Assembly: GCA_027559495.1 (NCBI GenBank)
Contig: JAMXSV010000004.1
Span: 3,461,001 to 3,525,000, forward strand
DNA length: 64,000 nucleotides
Origin: Aurifilum marmelostoma
Taxonomy: Eukaryota > Ascomycota > Sordariomycetes > Diaporthales > Cryphonectriaceae
Direction of reading: 5' to 3'
Part shown: positions 21,734 through 33,007 of the stretch, in pieces
Layout of the letters: the number at the start of each line of letters is the position of its first letter
Numbering within the stretch: the first letter of the stretch is position 1
The notes under the pieces: model-generated
The model's input: only the letters and a program-made list of their open reading frames with translations
Told to the model about the DNA's origin: nothing
Databases searched by the model: none
Position numbers and translations under genes: made by a program

Positions 21734-23362
21734 ATGCTTTGTGCCAGTAAGTGCATCATCATCAACAAATCAAGAGCTCAACACGGAGCTAGAGCCAGAC
21801 TCAGACCCAGTCAGCATTGAGACCACCCACTGATCAAAGGCTGAAAACCACCAACAATAGTCTCAGGCGAGGCTCCCGAGGAGCCAGTAGTCTCCAAGAA
21901 GACGGGCACCGTTTTCGAGAAACGGCTGATCGAAAAGTACATTGAGGAGAACGGCAAGGACCCCATTACCGCTGACGAGCTCGACCTGGAGGACCTCCTG
22001 CCCATCAAGTCTGCCCGCGTCGTGCGACCGCGCCCACCAACCCTCACGTCCATCCCCGCCCTGCTCTCTACGTTTCAGAACGAATGGGATGCGCTTGCCC
22101 TCGAGACCTTCAAACTCAAGCAACAGCTATCTCAAACACGTGATGAGCTGGCAAATGCCCTCTACCAACACGATGCGGCCGTCAGGGTTATCGCGCGCCT
22201 GACCAGGGAGCGCGACGAGGCGAGAGCTGCCCTGTCCAACGTCACTGTCACCGGTAGTGCTGGTGCTAGTGCAAATGGAGAGGCTATGGCCGTAGACAAC
22301 GAGGCCTTGTCGGAAGAATTAGCCCAGCATGTCGATGACACGCAGGCCAAGTACGCCACCTCTCCTCTACCCTGCACTGAAGTCAATTCGCCCGCCGCCC
22401 TGCTAACCAGTGTTCAATTAAACAGACTATCCAAGAGCCGGAAGAAGCGCCCAGTACCGAGCGGCTGGGCGAAGGCCAGTGAGGTCGCTTCTTTTGCGCC
22501 GCAAGTATCTGAGTCTCTGCCTGTCCCGCAGGCCTCCTCGATCGGGACCGAAGCCGGATACGCAGCCGTCGGTGGTCTCAAGGGAGACGCGGCCGTCTTC
22601 TCCATAGCTGCAGGTCAGGCGGAGCGCTCCCTGAAAATCAATGAGCCCATCACAGACACGCTGTGGCACGAATCCAAGGTCATCTTTGCCACGTCAAAGG
22701 GGTCCGTCAAGGTTTTGGAGGGCGGCAGTGAGGTTGCTGCCTTTGCGGAGCACGCGGGTGCGGCAACAGCTCTGTCGATGCACCCTGGAGGCAAGATTCT
22801 AGCCTCAGTCGGGACGGACAAGAGCTTTGTTTTCTACGACCTAGCTGCGCTCAAGAGGGTCACAAGGGTTTACACAAACACGCCCCTGACAGCGTGCGCA
22901 TTTCACCCTGATGGCCACCTCTTCGCGGCGGGCACGAACGCGGGGGCCATCAAGATGTATCTCACCAAGACAGGCGAAGAGGCAGCCACCTTTTCCCTCG
23001 GAGCTCCTGTCGAGGCGCTCGTCTTCTCTGAGAATGGCTACTGGATAGCGGCCACAGCCAAGGGACAGACGACCGTGACGGTGTTCGACCTGCGCAAGGA
23101 AGGTGATGCGGCTACGGCCAAGATCTTGGACATCGGAAGCGCAGTGCAGAGTCTAGCATGGGACTATACCGGCCAGTTCCTCGCCACCGCAGGACCATCA
23201 GGCGTCACGGTGCAACAGTACGCCAAGGGCAGTAAGAAGTGGAGCGAGGCCCTCCAGAGCGCGACGCCTGCTGTGGCGGTCGCATGGGGCGAGGAGGCCA
23301 AGAAGCTAGTAACCGTGAACAGGGACGGCGTGATCTCGGTACTGGCTGCTCCAGAGGAATAG
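21734..23362 (+). CDS. PRP19: pre-mRNA-processing factor 19 (U-box E3 ubiquitin ligase), three exons, 479 aa
   Basis: Exons 21734-21746 (13 nt), 21861-22350 and 22426-23362 sum to 480 codons. The tiny first exon gives MLCA; splicing gives MLCAISGEAP, the invariant PRP19 start. The U-box follows (residues about 1-55, with SKKTGTVFEKRLIEKYI), then a coiled coil (about 70-135, FQNEWDALALETFKLKQQL...RLTRERDEARAAL) that makes the tetramer. SKSRKKRPVP and then WD40 repeats run to the end. The second intron (75 nt, GTACGC, TGCTAACC branch site, CAG) is in frame and stop-free. It is the core subunit of the NTC spliceosome-activating complex, nuclear, with ubiquitin ligase activity and DNA-repair roles in yeast. 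Confidence 0.95.
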
Positions 23363-24401
23363 ATAGGTGACTGTTATGCAAAATCTGGGGTGACTGAGAG
23401 TGGTGATAGACGAGCCGGGCAATGACAACTTGAATGGATGTTTGATTAGGTCAAGGATGAGGCGATCTGGCGGGTTACAGACTAAGAATCCAGGTCGGCA
23501 GCAACAGGACCGGGCATGTATGAGGTATCCAGACAGCTTTTTGTTTTTTCTGACAGCTAGAGAGCACTGGTGGATATTCAATCCGTGCGGATAAGAATAA
23601 AATCTGTGAGGCGGACATGGCTCGTCTACTATACATAGTACCTACGTAACCAACCCCCAACCCTTGCAACTGTAAATTCAGACCCCATCTGACTGTATCC
23701 CATTTTAGCCTGCCCTCCCTCTTTCCCCAACTCTCCGTCTTTTATTGTTTGTATCCGACCCAGGCTAAAGTGATCATAGAGTGGTCTTGCACCATGGACT
23801 GGCCTGAGCGACTAGCGTGCTGGTGCCCAAACAAATGGGAATGATGACGAGACCATTCAAAAAGTTCCAGTGGTCCATCCCACTACTCCCTCGCTCGTCA
23901 ATATTGCATTCTCGCGCAAATGGGCGGATAGGCACCATGAAGGTGGAGGCTCACTCTTCCGCAACAGACGGACAGAGATTACAGACTTTTTAGGTAATCT
24001 TGACCCTTTATTCTCCCTCTGGGGCCGATTGATTATCATTATCGCCCTACAGCCTGTTCATCCCGCGAGCGGTCCAATCAATCTGCTGCACTTGCCTCCT
24101 GGCGTCTATGCCCGAGCCTGTGTACATTCGTGCGTGTGTGTGTGTGCCTAACGCCCTAGCTCTTGTGTCGCCTCTCGTCCCGTCACAATTACTCTGAGCT
24201 GTGAATTTCTCTTCTTTGGTTTGCTTCTTCTTCTTCTTCCTGCTTCTATCACGTCACCGACATCACCGATTACTTGTTCCCACGACCCCCCCATCTCTCG
24301 CCACTGCAGACGAAGCGGAAGAATCGACCTTGGACTCGAATTAGCACGGTGTCAGAACAGCGAGGAACAAGATGGGATAGAAAGGAGACGCAACGAAGAT
24401 C
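23363..24401. other. intergenic; promoter of the RING gene
   Basis: About 1 kb between two plus-strand genes. Contains a short (GT)n at about 24132-24146 and pyrimidine-rich stretches at about 24208-24245 and 24287-24300, typical of a leader upstream of ATG 24402. No gene seen. Confidence 0.5.
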
Positions 24402-26863
24402 ATGAGTCACCACGAGCTTGCTCCGAGTATTGATGCTGCACACTCCAACGATCTGCACCCTGGCACTGCACACACGTACGAACACGCCTTCGACCCTGAC
24501 CCTGACCCTGACCGTATCGACGCCAGCAACGAGAGTCTCGGCCTCGACGCCAACTACACCCACCCACACAACGCTTCTTCGTTACACACGCCCCGGCCAA
24601 TATTCGACGAATCACCTCACCTGGATCAACGCAACGGACTCAGGAACGAGGAGGCTCTATTACAAGAGGGATACTCCACTGCCCGGGGCGATCTGGTGAT
24701 TGATACAGATGGGCCAACCGATATCGCCGACCAACACCAACACTCTAGTTTGAACGGGCTTCGCTGCCCCTACGACGACAGCCATCCCGACGATAGCCAG
24801 CAACAGGGCCGCCTTGACGCCATCTCTCTCGCCTCTGCTGCCTACGTGTCCTCCTTCCCAGCCGAATCAGGCTCGTCTGGGGCCGACAGCACTGCCGCGC
24901 TTTCTCCCTCGTTTGCCTCTCCCACCTCCTTGATCACAGTCTCCGAATCTGTGTCTGGTTCTTCTCCCAACCTTGTTGTCGACTCTGATCCAGACTCTGG
25001 TTCTAGCCCTGCTTCGGTATCATCTCAGGAATTTGCACGCGCACACAACGGGCGGCACCGCAGCAGTCCTTTCGAGAGTGTCAGCCACTCGCCACGGCGC
25101 TCCAGCCTCACGCCAGCCATTCACCCGAACCGGCGCCTACCGCAGTCTCGTCACCACTTCCCACCACGAAATCGCCCAACGCACCAGCACGGCAACGACT
25201 TTCGTGACCACGACAACGGCTCTGATCTTGTTCTTTCCTCGTCATCGTCAGCCGACGAGCAGGATCTCGCACCCGCTCGGCCACGACTTCGACGGTCCCG
25301 AGAGCAGACCTCAGCAACGAATCTCTCCTTTGGAGGCTACCTGACCGACGAAGATTCAGACCTTCGTGCCGCCGACAACGTACGAGCCTCTTTTTCCGGC
25401 CAAGCCAGCTCGAGTCTGGTGACGATTACCGACAGCGAGGATTCAGAGGAGGCCGACAATATTGTGCGGCAAGGACGACGACTGCACCACCTAGCGACCC
25501 GCGGGGCTGCAAGGGCACATCGGGGTGTCAGCATGTCGCACCCAAGCAGAAACAGATATGGCGGGAGGCCCACCCCCGTCATGGACTGGGGCTCTGACTC
25601 GGAGTTGGACTTGGACGAGGATAGAGATGATGAACTGATTGAGGTGGTCTTGGACCGCCAGTCGGAGGCCCCCTCCTGTGCAACGCCAGCAGAGCCAGCA
25701 TCACGGGGGTTCTGGGCAGGCCAGACAATCCGCCCGTCTCCACAACAACGCTGAGCAGCAGAGACCCACGAGCGTCGACGTAATCGATCTCACCGAGGAG
25801 CCAGACAGCCCCGTTTTGTTGCACCAGCGTCCTATTCACCTCCGTCGAGACAATGTTCAGGGTCACGCCCGCAGCTCTGAAGGTCAACGACGTAGTGGAC
25901 AGCAAGGTCCACCGAGGAATCCACGGAGGCATATATCACAGATCGCGCGCACCCCGTCGCTCACCCGCAGTGACGGCAGCCTTTTGGGAGGGCAGGGTCA
26001 TCGCACTCCTGTCATCGATCTCACCAACAGCCCTGATGAGCTGGATGACCTTGAGCTGGAAGAAGCTGAAGATCTATCCCACCGCCGCTTGCCCGCTCCC
26101 CGCCCGCCCCCTAATCGAAACCACCGGACCAGCATTGAATTTATCGATCTTGGCCGGCTTCCGGTCCCGGGCCTTCACAGACTTGGACTGGGCAGTATTG
26201 ACAGCTTCCGAGGTCTCTTCAGCAATATACTCACTGCTCATCTCGGTGATCAAAATGAAGGTGATTTTCAGTTCATCGATGCACGCCAATTTGCAATGAA
26301 CGACAACCCTCTTGCGGGCAATCAGCCCGAGTTCAACTACCAGGCGAACGGCTTTGGTGGTCTTGCTAACCGCCAGCCTACCCCTAAGCCCGACTTCGAG
26401 GCCCCCCCTCCTGCCCGACCAGGATTTACTCGCCACACCGGCCCAGACAGGGACACGAATGACGAGTTGGTCGTTGTCTGCGCCAGTTGCGACAATGAGT
26501 TGAAGTACTCGGCTGCTGCCGCCGCCGCCGACGACGACGACAGTGGCCGCCCCGCCAAGCGTCCCAGAAACAAAAAGGATCGCGAAGAGCACCACTTTTG
26601 GGCCGTCAAGAGTTGTGGTCACGTGAGTTCCTCCTACCGGTCACTCAGGCGAAGCAGTAGGTTTGTGCTTGCTAATCATATGTCTCGTCTAGGTATACTG
26701 CCGAGGCTGCTATGAGAACCGCAGGAAATTCAAGAACAAGGACTACGACAAACTTGGGTTCAAGGTCAACAACACCAACAAGACAGCTAAGGTCCTTTGT
26801 GCGGTCGACACTTGCGAGTCGGACGTAACCAGCAATCAAAGCTGGGTCGGTATCTTCATGTAA
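24402..26863 (+). CDS. RING-finger protein with SUMO-interaction motifs (STUbL-like), three exons, about 758 aa
   Basis: Proposed exons are 24402-25643, 25759-26622 and 26693-26863. The first is a 414-codon Ser/Asp/His-rich disordered region with acidic SDSE-type patches. The second has three SIM-like motifs, VIDLTEE (about 422), VIDLTNS (about 499) and IEFIDL (about 540), then a RING beginning CASC (about 655). The 70-nt third intron (GTGAGT, GCTAATC branch site, TAG) splits the RING exactly after SCGH; VYCRGC and CAVDTC follow. SIMs plus a C-terminal RING define SUMO-targeted ubiquitin ligases (Slx8/RNF4 type), and fungal relatives are annotated as cell-cycle control proteins. The 115-nt intron joining exons 1 and 2 (GTGGTC donor) is weak, so two separate genes remain possible. 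Nuclear role inferred. Confidence 0.72.
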
Positions 26864-28127
26864 CTGAGCTGCGTCGATGCAAGCGTCTTCCGACCTTCTA
26901 CCCTCCGCGGTCCGGATACCTGCTCTAAAAGATAGCACATGTTCATGGCGTCGGGGAATGCTTGCGTCTTTGGTTTGGGTTTTTTTTAAGATACGGCGTC
27001 ATGGCGATGGATAGGGCCGGTGTCACGGGCTTGGTAGCAATAACTCGGAAAGGTGCTAAAAGACTGGCTGGTTTATTGTACTTTTCGGGAGGGACGTCAG
27101 GTCAACATATCGGCGCTCATGGTGAAGAGCCCATTAATGGGTGTTGCGCTTCTTGTCGGCGCGTGTATGTAATACTGGCTGGACAGCTTCCTCATGCCAG
27201 CTCTAGCAGATTTCCTTGTGCTCCTGTATGAAGACCAATCAGCAGTCTATTCCGATCTGCGGAACGTTCGTATGCTGCATGCATTCCTTATCTGCCTTGC
27301 CTGCCTCGACTTCCATTTTCCGTTGCACTTGTAGGTGTGGTAGCTCGTTTATTCGCCTTTAAAGACCAGCGTTCCTTTCCAGGTGACAATGCTGCAGGAG
27401 GTGGTCATTCTGTCACTAGCGGGGCCGTTTCTCAAACCCTCAACTTTACTCTAGATCTATGACCATCTTTCCAGGCAGGTTGCGCTTCTTATCCTTTAGT
27501 TAGTTCTACATGGTATTCGAGAAACTTCTCTGAAATTGCATGTGGGAGCCCGACAACACAAGAACGCAGATCACCCTGATTATTACCAGTCGGACACGTC
27601 GACACTTGAGTTGCACCGAGTTAAGTAAGTAAGACCACAATATCAAAGAAAAGACAAATGAACCCTTTTTATTGGGATCAATTAGCCTCTATGCTTTACC
27701 TGGTCAATTCCAATTCAGCTCAATGCTGCCACCTATAGCGTTTGGGGGCAAGACAGTATCACCCATACCTAGGCATGTAAGTAGTCACTTCATCAAACAA
27801 GAAATTCAACTTAATCTCGAGATGGGATTTCTAAAACGGAACAGATTTGATCAACACTTGTTTACAGACGAGAGTCTACTATGGAATTTGAGGTTTACTA
27901 GCAGTTGCGCCTAGGCCCCGAGACCATGTCATTTCCATGACAACAATCAAAGGGATTGCGAGGGGCAATGGTTCCGAACTGAGAGGCTTGGTAAGAATCT
28001 TCGAAGAGCACGGTCGACGAGAGCTTGAAGTGCAGCATTGACTATAAGTTCTATAGTTCTATCTCATTGATGACATATGCGACCAAACCTCCAAGAATGT
28101 CAACATACCCTCATGCGAATGAAGGGA
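26864..28127. other. intergenic, convergent 3' flanks
   Basis: About 1.26 kb between the 3' ends of the RING gene (plus) and the dioxygenase (minus). Only short, unsupported frames; A+T content rises toward the right. Presumably holds both terminators. Confidence 0.5.
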
Positions 28128-29347
28128 TTACATGAAGCCAAGGTCCTCTCTCCTGCCCTTCGACGCCAAGTCCAGATATGGGGCTTCCCCAACACTGCAA
28201 ACCCTATCACCGGCGCGAGCTTCTACGTAATCATATGTAGCACAGTGCCACATAGAACGGTTGTCCCATATAGCTAGATCATTCGCTTGCCATTTGAACC
28301 GCACCTGAGCGTCATGGTTCTGAGTGACGATGTTGAAGAGGTAGCCGAGTAGCAAGTCGGACTCGTCTTTAGTAACTCCATTGATTCGCTTGGTGAAGCC
28401 TTTGTTGACGTAGACGGACTTCCAGCCCGTCACGGGGTTGGTCCTAATCACAGGATGCACAGCTGTGAGTCTCTCCCCTTGATTCAGCGGGTTACCTCTG
28501 ATGTCCTTCCTCAGTGGGTTTCCAAGTCGCGCGGCCTCGTCTAGAAAGAATGTTGCATCATGGGTCGCTGTCAGCGATTCCAGCATGGTCCGCATGGCTG
28601 GCGATAGCCGGTCATAAATCTCGTATCCAGAAGCCCAAAGGGTATCCCCGCCAGTCGGTGGCAAGGTGTGGATCTTCAGCATGGCATAGTCTGACGGCAC
28701 AGGCTCAAAGCTGATATCAGTATGCCATCCTGCCGATGCGAACCTGCTGACGTCCGAGAGCTGGTGCGTCAGGCCACCGCCCTTCTTCTGCTTCTCGCTA
28801 CTTATGACGGAGATCTGATCGCCTAGTTCACTCCCTTCCTCTGTCAGGGGATGAATGTGAAGACCAGATGATTCAGGCTGCCCAAAGATGGTCAGTAGTT
28901 AAGCACATACATGCATTCTCGACGGCGTAAGATCTGTCGCCAGGTCAGACTTACACATCCGGACAGTTCGGTGATCCGCAGCATCAAATCTTTCATCTCA
29001 GTAGGCGTAACGTCTTGGCCTCGAAGGAAAACCACACCCCGTTGCGAGACTGTGGAGGTGTCAGCCCAACCCCAGATCAGATCGCAGCGAGGGAAGGAAG
29101 AATTTTTGGTGGACTGACTTGTGACGGCGAGATCTCTTATGGTGTCATCGTCGCTTTCCAGGAGATCCCTCACCTGTAGACCTTCGTATTCACGGCCGAT
29201 CACAGGCGTCAGGTCTTGGTGCTTGAAGGTGTCCAAGCTGCCAGTATACTTGAGCGGCTTGAGCAGACGAGTGCGCGCCTGAGTATTGCCGCCAAAAAAT
29301 TGGCCTCCAAGTTGCTGTTCACTATCCGGAGACTGGACGGAAGGCAT
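28128..29347 (-). CDS. TauD/TfdA-type Fe(II)/2-oxoglutarate dioxygenase, three exons, 357 aa
   Basis: Exons 29119-29347, 28955-29049 and 28128-28877 sum to 358 codons; introns are 69 nt (GTCAGT...CAG) and 77 nt (GTAAGT...CAG). The first junction gives the conserved SQRGVVFLRGQD strand. The 2-His-1-Asp iron site is complete: WHTD (His160, Asp162) and distal His319 in WDNRSMWHCAT. An Arg for 2-oxoglutarate binding is expected in the following GDRVC. Fungal members oxidise sulfonates such as taurine, or various secondary metabolites; the substrate here is unknown. No signal peptide; cytosolic. The neighbouring Zn2Cys6 gene on the same strand may regulate it, which is inference. Confidence 0.9.
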
Positions 29348-31255
29348 GGTGACGGATTGATTTTTTGGAGGATTGACTGGCCGATCCGATTGTGCAATAG
29401 AGAATGAATAGGCGCGCAGGCGAACACAATGTCAGTATGCGAGGGAGACTGACGCTATTTAAGTCGCGAATGAGGCAATACGGCACTACCCCGCAGAGAT
29501 TCCCCGAGGTCACGTTTGTCATGTTTTCCGGACCTGGTGAATGACAATATATAAGGCATTCAGTCATGGCCGCGATAACGGAGAATTTATGGTGTAGTGA
29601 TTGCGTGATCAGTGAGCGCGCTTGTTTCTCAGCTGCCTCGCGATTTGAGGTAATTAATTATGCTGTCCTGATTGTGTCTCTACATCAGAGACTGATCGAG
29701 TAGGAAATTCAAGACAGAGCATGTTTTCCAGAATATGGCGATACCTTGTGCTATCAGGAGTAATAATCATACCTGTTTATATTTTAGTGACTGCGTAGCT
29801 CAAATGACTATATTTACTATACCTCAATTAACCTTGTATAGCTTCCTGTGCCCAACATCCTGCCTCGAGATTGCAGGTAGATGTCTAAGTTCTGATTCTG
29901 TCAAATGTGCAACAATTATCAAGAGGCCCCACTGCCACCCCCCCACCACTTTGTTTTCTCTCCATGCGTGTAAGGGTGTGCCCACTCAACGCTGTCTAGA
30001 AAGTTTCTTCCCAAACTTCAGGATCTATGGTCTCTTCCTCTCGACCAGCCAACTTCTTATCTCACGTCCCAAAAACTGTGTTCTTCTTAAGGGCAGAGAT
30101 GAAGTACTGTGCTTACTTTCAAACAGTAGGCATGAAATTCTAGGCCTCATATTTAAGCTTGGTGCCCGCCACAATGCTGCTGCTCTGTTCACTGATGGTC
30201 TATCCCATGACCACCTCGGACTGACCAGCAGCATAGGTCCGAAGATCAGCAGTACAGTGCCAAAAAAGCACTAGAAGCTTCTCTATGCCTTTCCGCAGTT
30301 GCGAAAGAGTCAGTACCAGGATTGATTGCCTGCTTTATGAATGCATGCCAACATGCTCCCTCGTATCCATATGACTTTTCAAGTTGATCAGTTGTGGACG
30401 CTGTTGATCTAGGTGACTTGGCTTTGCCAATCCTGCAGTAAATAAGGCATTTTAGTTGTGAGGTTTTTTGCAACCTGAGCCATCTGTGCCAGAGTTTACC
30501 CCTTGTAAACTCTCAAGACAAGCAGAACATAGCAAGGTGAGTCAATGCATTGCTCAAGAGTGGTAGTCACGACGCACTATCATTCTAATCATTGTGGTCT
30601 CCCTGGTCTTTCCTGCTGATTCTTTATTCATGCATTTTGCACCTTCAGCTGGCCTTGGTGCTGATATTACAGCCAGCCTGGATCCACAGTTTCTGCGATG
30701 CCGAGATTTTCTCCATGGCTTCATAGACAGGATTGCGGAAGTTTTGGCCGGAAAGATAAGACGCCATCTCCTGTTGTCACCAGTGCTTGTTGAGATATTC
30801 TTGGATACTCCGTTCCTCGGCATATTCGGCCATCCAGGAAGCACTGGAATATTCCAAACAGCTATTGCAAGGACCGACTCTTCATATAATACTTGACATT
30901 TACAATTGCAAGGAAACACATAATTAATTGATATAGCAAACAAAAGTCATAGTGCTGTTTCACATAGGAGGCTTGTATCAATTATCCATGCTCAGTCGCA
31001 GCACGGTCATCTCCGGGTACTGCTTCTCTTAGACCCCAGGATTGTATAATGCGCTGAGTAGCCGAAAACTCCCTCAATTGCCTTTCTTCTAATCAACTAA
31101 CTGAGCGGAACTCGACAATTTGACCCCGTCTGACTTGACCACTAGCCTTGACGGCAAGGTGTCGTTCACTGCTAGTATCACAAGTCAGTGTTATTCCTAG
31201 GTAATTCTCTTTGCCAGAGAAGTGATATTTGACTCAACTCCATGGTCTATTCCTT
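29348..31255. other. intergenic with weak coding relics
   Basis: About 1.9 kb. The left end holds the dioxygenase promoter. At 30645-30833 on the minus strand a 63-codon frame has coding-like composition but one internal TGA (see findings). A 179-codon plus-strand frame at 29735-30274 has no family features. Parts are A+T-rich, which suits decayed accessory DNA. Confidence 0.4.
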
Positions 31256-33007
31256 CTATGGAGCATTTGCCAATTGTGTGAACATGACCTCTAGGTCCAT
31301 ACAAGGGTCAACATTGATGCTGTAGCCGTGTTCTCGACCGGCTTCTGGCCACATTGGCGGCTGAGCTGGAAAGTTCAGCCTCGGGCTGAGATGTGCTGGA
31401 TATGGTAATCTCCATCTTGCCGGACCAGCCGTTCCAGAGGAAACACCAGCATCATGGACATCATCATCACCGTCATCGTCGCCATCGTTACCATGGATCC
31501 CAACTTCCTCTACGAGTTGTGCTGCAGGAGTCACGAATTCGGGCAATTTGCCTCGCTCAACCTCGGCGATGCGGGCGCACAGCAGTGTCAAGAGTGTCTT
31601 GTTCCCACCACGCGAGGACGCAAGGAGCTTCTGGAGCTGGACGAGCATGTCGACGGGCCTGACTGTTCTGCCCACGGAGCTCCGACAAAAATCCAGATCC
31701 GTCGACCAGGCGTCCGTCAGAGCATTTGCCATCTCGTAGATTTTCAGCTCGATAGTCGGTCCGTGAGCTTCAAGTGCAGTCTTGGAATAACGGCTGATCT
31801 TGCTGAGGAAGTCGCTGATGATGCGACACGTCTGGATTGCATGACCGGCTTGCTTATAGGTCCTCGGAGCTTCCGTGGATGCACGCCACAGCACTGTCTG
31901 CATCCAAGTTCGTGTGACCAATATGTCGGCATTCTGAACGTCGTTGCTATCTTGCTCCTCGACCGCCATCTCTTGCAAACAATGTTGGATATAGTGAAGC
32001 CGGCTGCTGCTACCTTGTGCGTCGCCTCTACCATCAGGGTGTATTATTAGGTCGAATGCTCCCCCCTGGTCGAGCGTCCAGAAAAGGCCAACAAGTCTCT
32101 TGAACGCAGGTAAGATGTATGCCTGGTCTTGCTCGCAGTCTGACCCGCCGACCGGGGGAAAATTGGGCTGCCACGTCAAGATCGTGGGCAGCCTATGCAG
32201 CATTGCAACACCCCTCTCCGTGACGAACAACAACCACAGTATGCGGCCTCTCATCTGCTGCTCCTCTGCCGGCAGCGAGGCGTACGTCGACTGCCGCTGC
32301 AGGCCCATGATCTGTGCGATGGTTAAGGCTTCTCGGAGGAAGAGTAGGGACTTGCTGCCCCCAGGGCTGAGGTTTTCGTGGTAGATGTGTTGAAAAAAAG
32401 ATATTCGTAGCATATTGAGGTTCATGATAGGTCCTCCATCGGCGCCCTTCAGCGATGCCTTGGCTCTCTGGCATTCAGCAGCCATAGACGCGGCCGTGGC
32501 TGGATCATCATCATCCGTCCTGCCTTCGAAGGGCAGCTTTAGCTGTGCAATGATGGCGGCACATACAGCGTTGGCGAGTGCGAGGTTCTCCACATCTTCC
32601 GAGTCCCGCAGCAGCTTGCTGATGACATGGTCAACACTGAGAACGGGCCACACTGGGAAGAGTCGGTGGTTATAGAGGCAGAGCCGGACGATAAGAGAGG
32701 AGACCGGGGTTCTCCCGCGCTCCGACTGGTTCCCGCCCGCCGATGATCCCCCTAAAGGGCCGGCACCGGTCAATAAATTCTCACTCTGCTGGCCCTGGCA
32801 CTGGTTCTCCTGAAAGGCCTGGATCTCAGCCAGCGTTTTGGCACGCAAAGTGCGGGGACCGCGGATGCCCTGCCGTTTGTTGAAGGTGCACTCGATACCG
32901 ACCGAAGAGCACCTTGTGCAGGGAGGCGCCCCGGAACACCTGACCTTGCGAATCTTGCAGCCATCGCACGCCCTGCTACCAATCTTGCGTCGAGGCGTTG
33001 ACGACAT
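31256..33007 (-). CDS. Zn2Cys6 transcription factor, 583 aa, single exon
   Basis: Intact frame from ATG 33007. The six zinc-cluster cysteines are Cys14, 17, 24, 30, 33 and 40 (ACDGCKIRKVRC ... CTRCSSVGIEC), in the usual C-X2-C-X6-C-X5-C-X2-C-X6-C spacing. A basic linker follows. The middle part carries the fungal transcription-factor homology region (about residues 105-350; FFQHIYHENLSP, LREALTIAQIMGL, RILWLLFVTERG). The C-terminal region has an acidic DGDDDGDDD patch (about 510-525) that may activate transcription. No intron needed, unusual but not rare in this class. Nuclear DNA-binding regulator; targets unknown. The dioxygenase 1.9 kb away is on the same strand. Confidence 0.93.
   Translation of the reverse strand: MSSTPRRKIGSRACDGCKIRKVRCSGAPPCTRCSSVGIECTFNKRQGIRGPRTLRAKTLAEIQAFQENQCQGQQSENLLTGAGPLGGSSAGGNQSERGRTPVSSLIVRLCLYNHRLFPVWPVLSVDHVISKLLRDSEDVENLALANAVCAAIIAQLKLPFEGRTDDDDPATAASMAAECQRAKASLKGADGGPIMNLNMLRISFFQHIYHENLSPGGSKSLLFLREALTIAQIMGLQRQSTYASLPAEEQQMRGRILWLLFVTERGVAMLHRLPTILTWQPNFPPVGGSDCEQDQAYILPAFKRLVGLFWTLDQGGAFDLIIHPDGRGDAQGSSSRLHYIQHCLQEMAVEEQDSNDVQNADILVTRTWMQTVLWRASTEAPRTYKQAGHAIQTCRIISDFLSKISRYSKTALEAHGPTIELKIYEMANALTDAWSTDLDFCRSSVGRTVRPVDMLVQLQKLLASSRGGNKTLLTLLCARIAEVERGKLPEFVTPAAQLVEEVGIHGNDGDDDGDDDVHDAGVSSGTAGPARWRLPYPAHLSPRLNFPAQPPMWPEAGREHGYSINVDPCMDLEVMFTQLANAP

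Noticed and set aside
29735..30274. Plus-strand frame of 179 codons
   Set aside because: No family features, Cys/Ser-rich random-looking composition and no promoter or intron signals; treated as non-coding.
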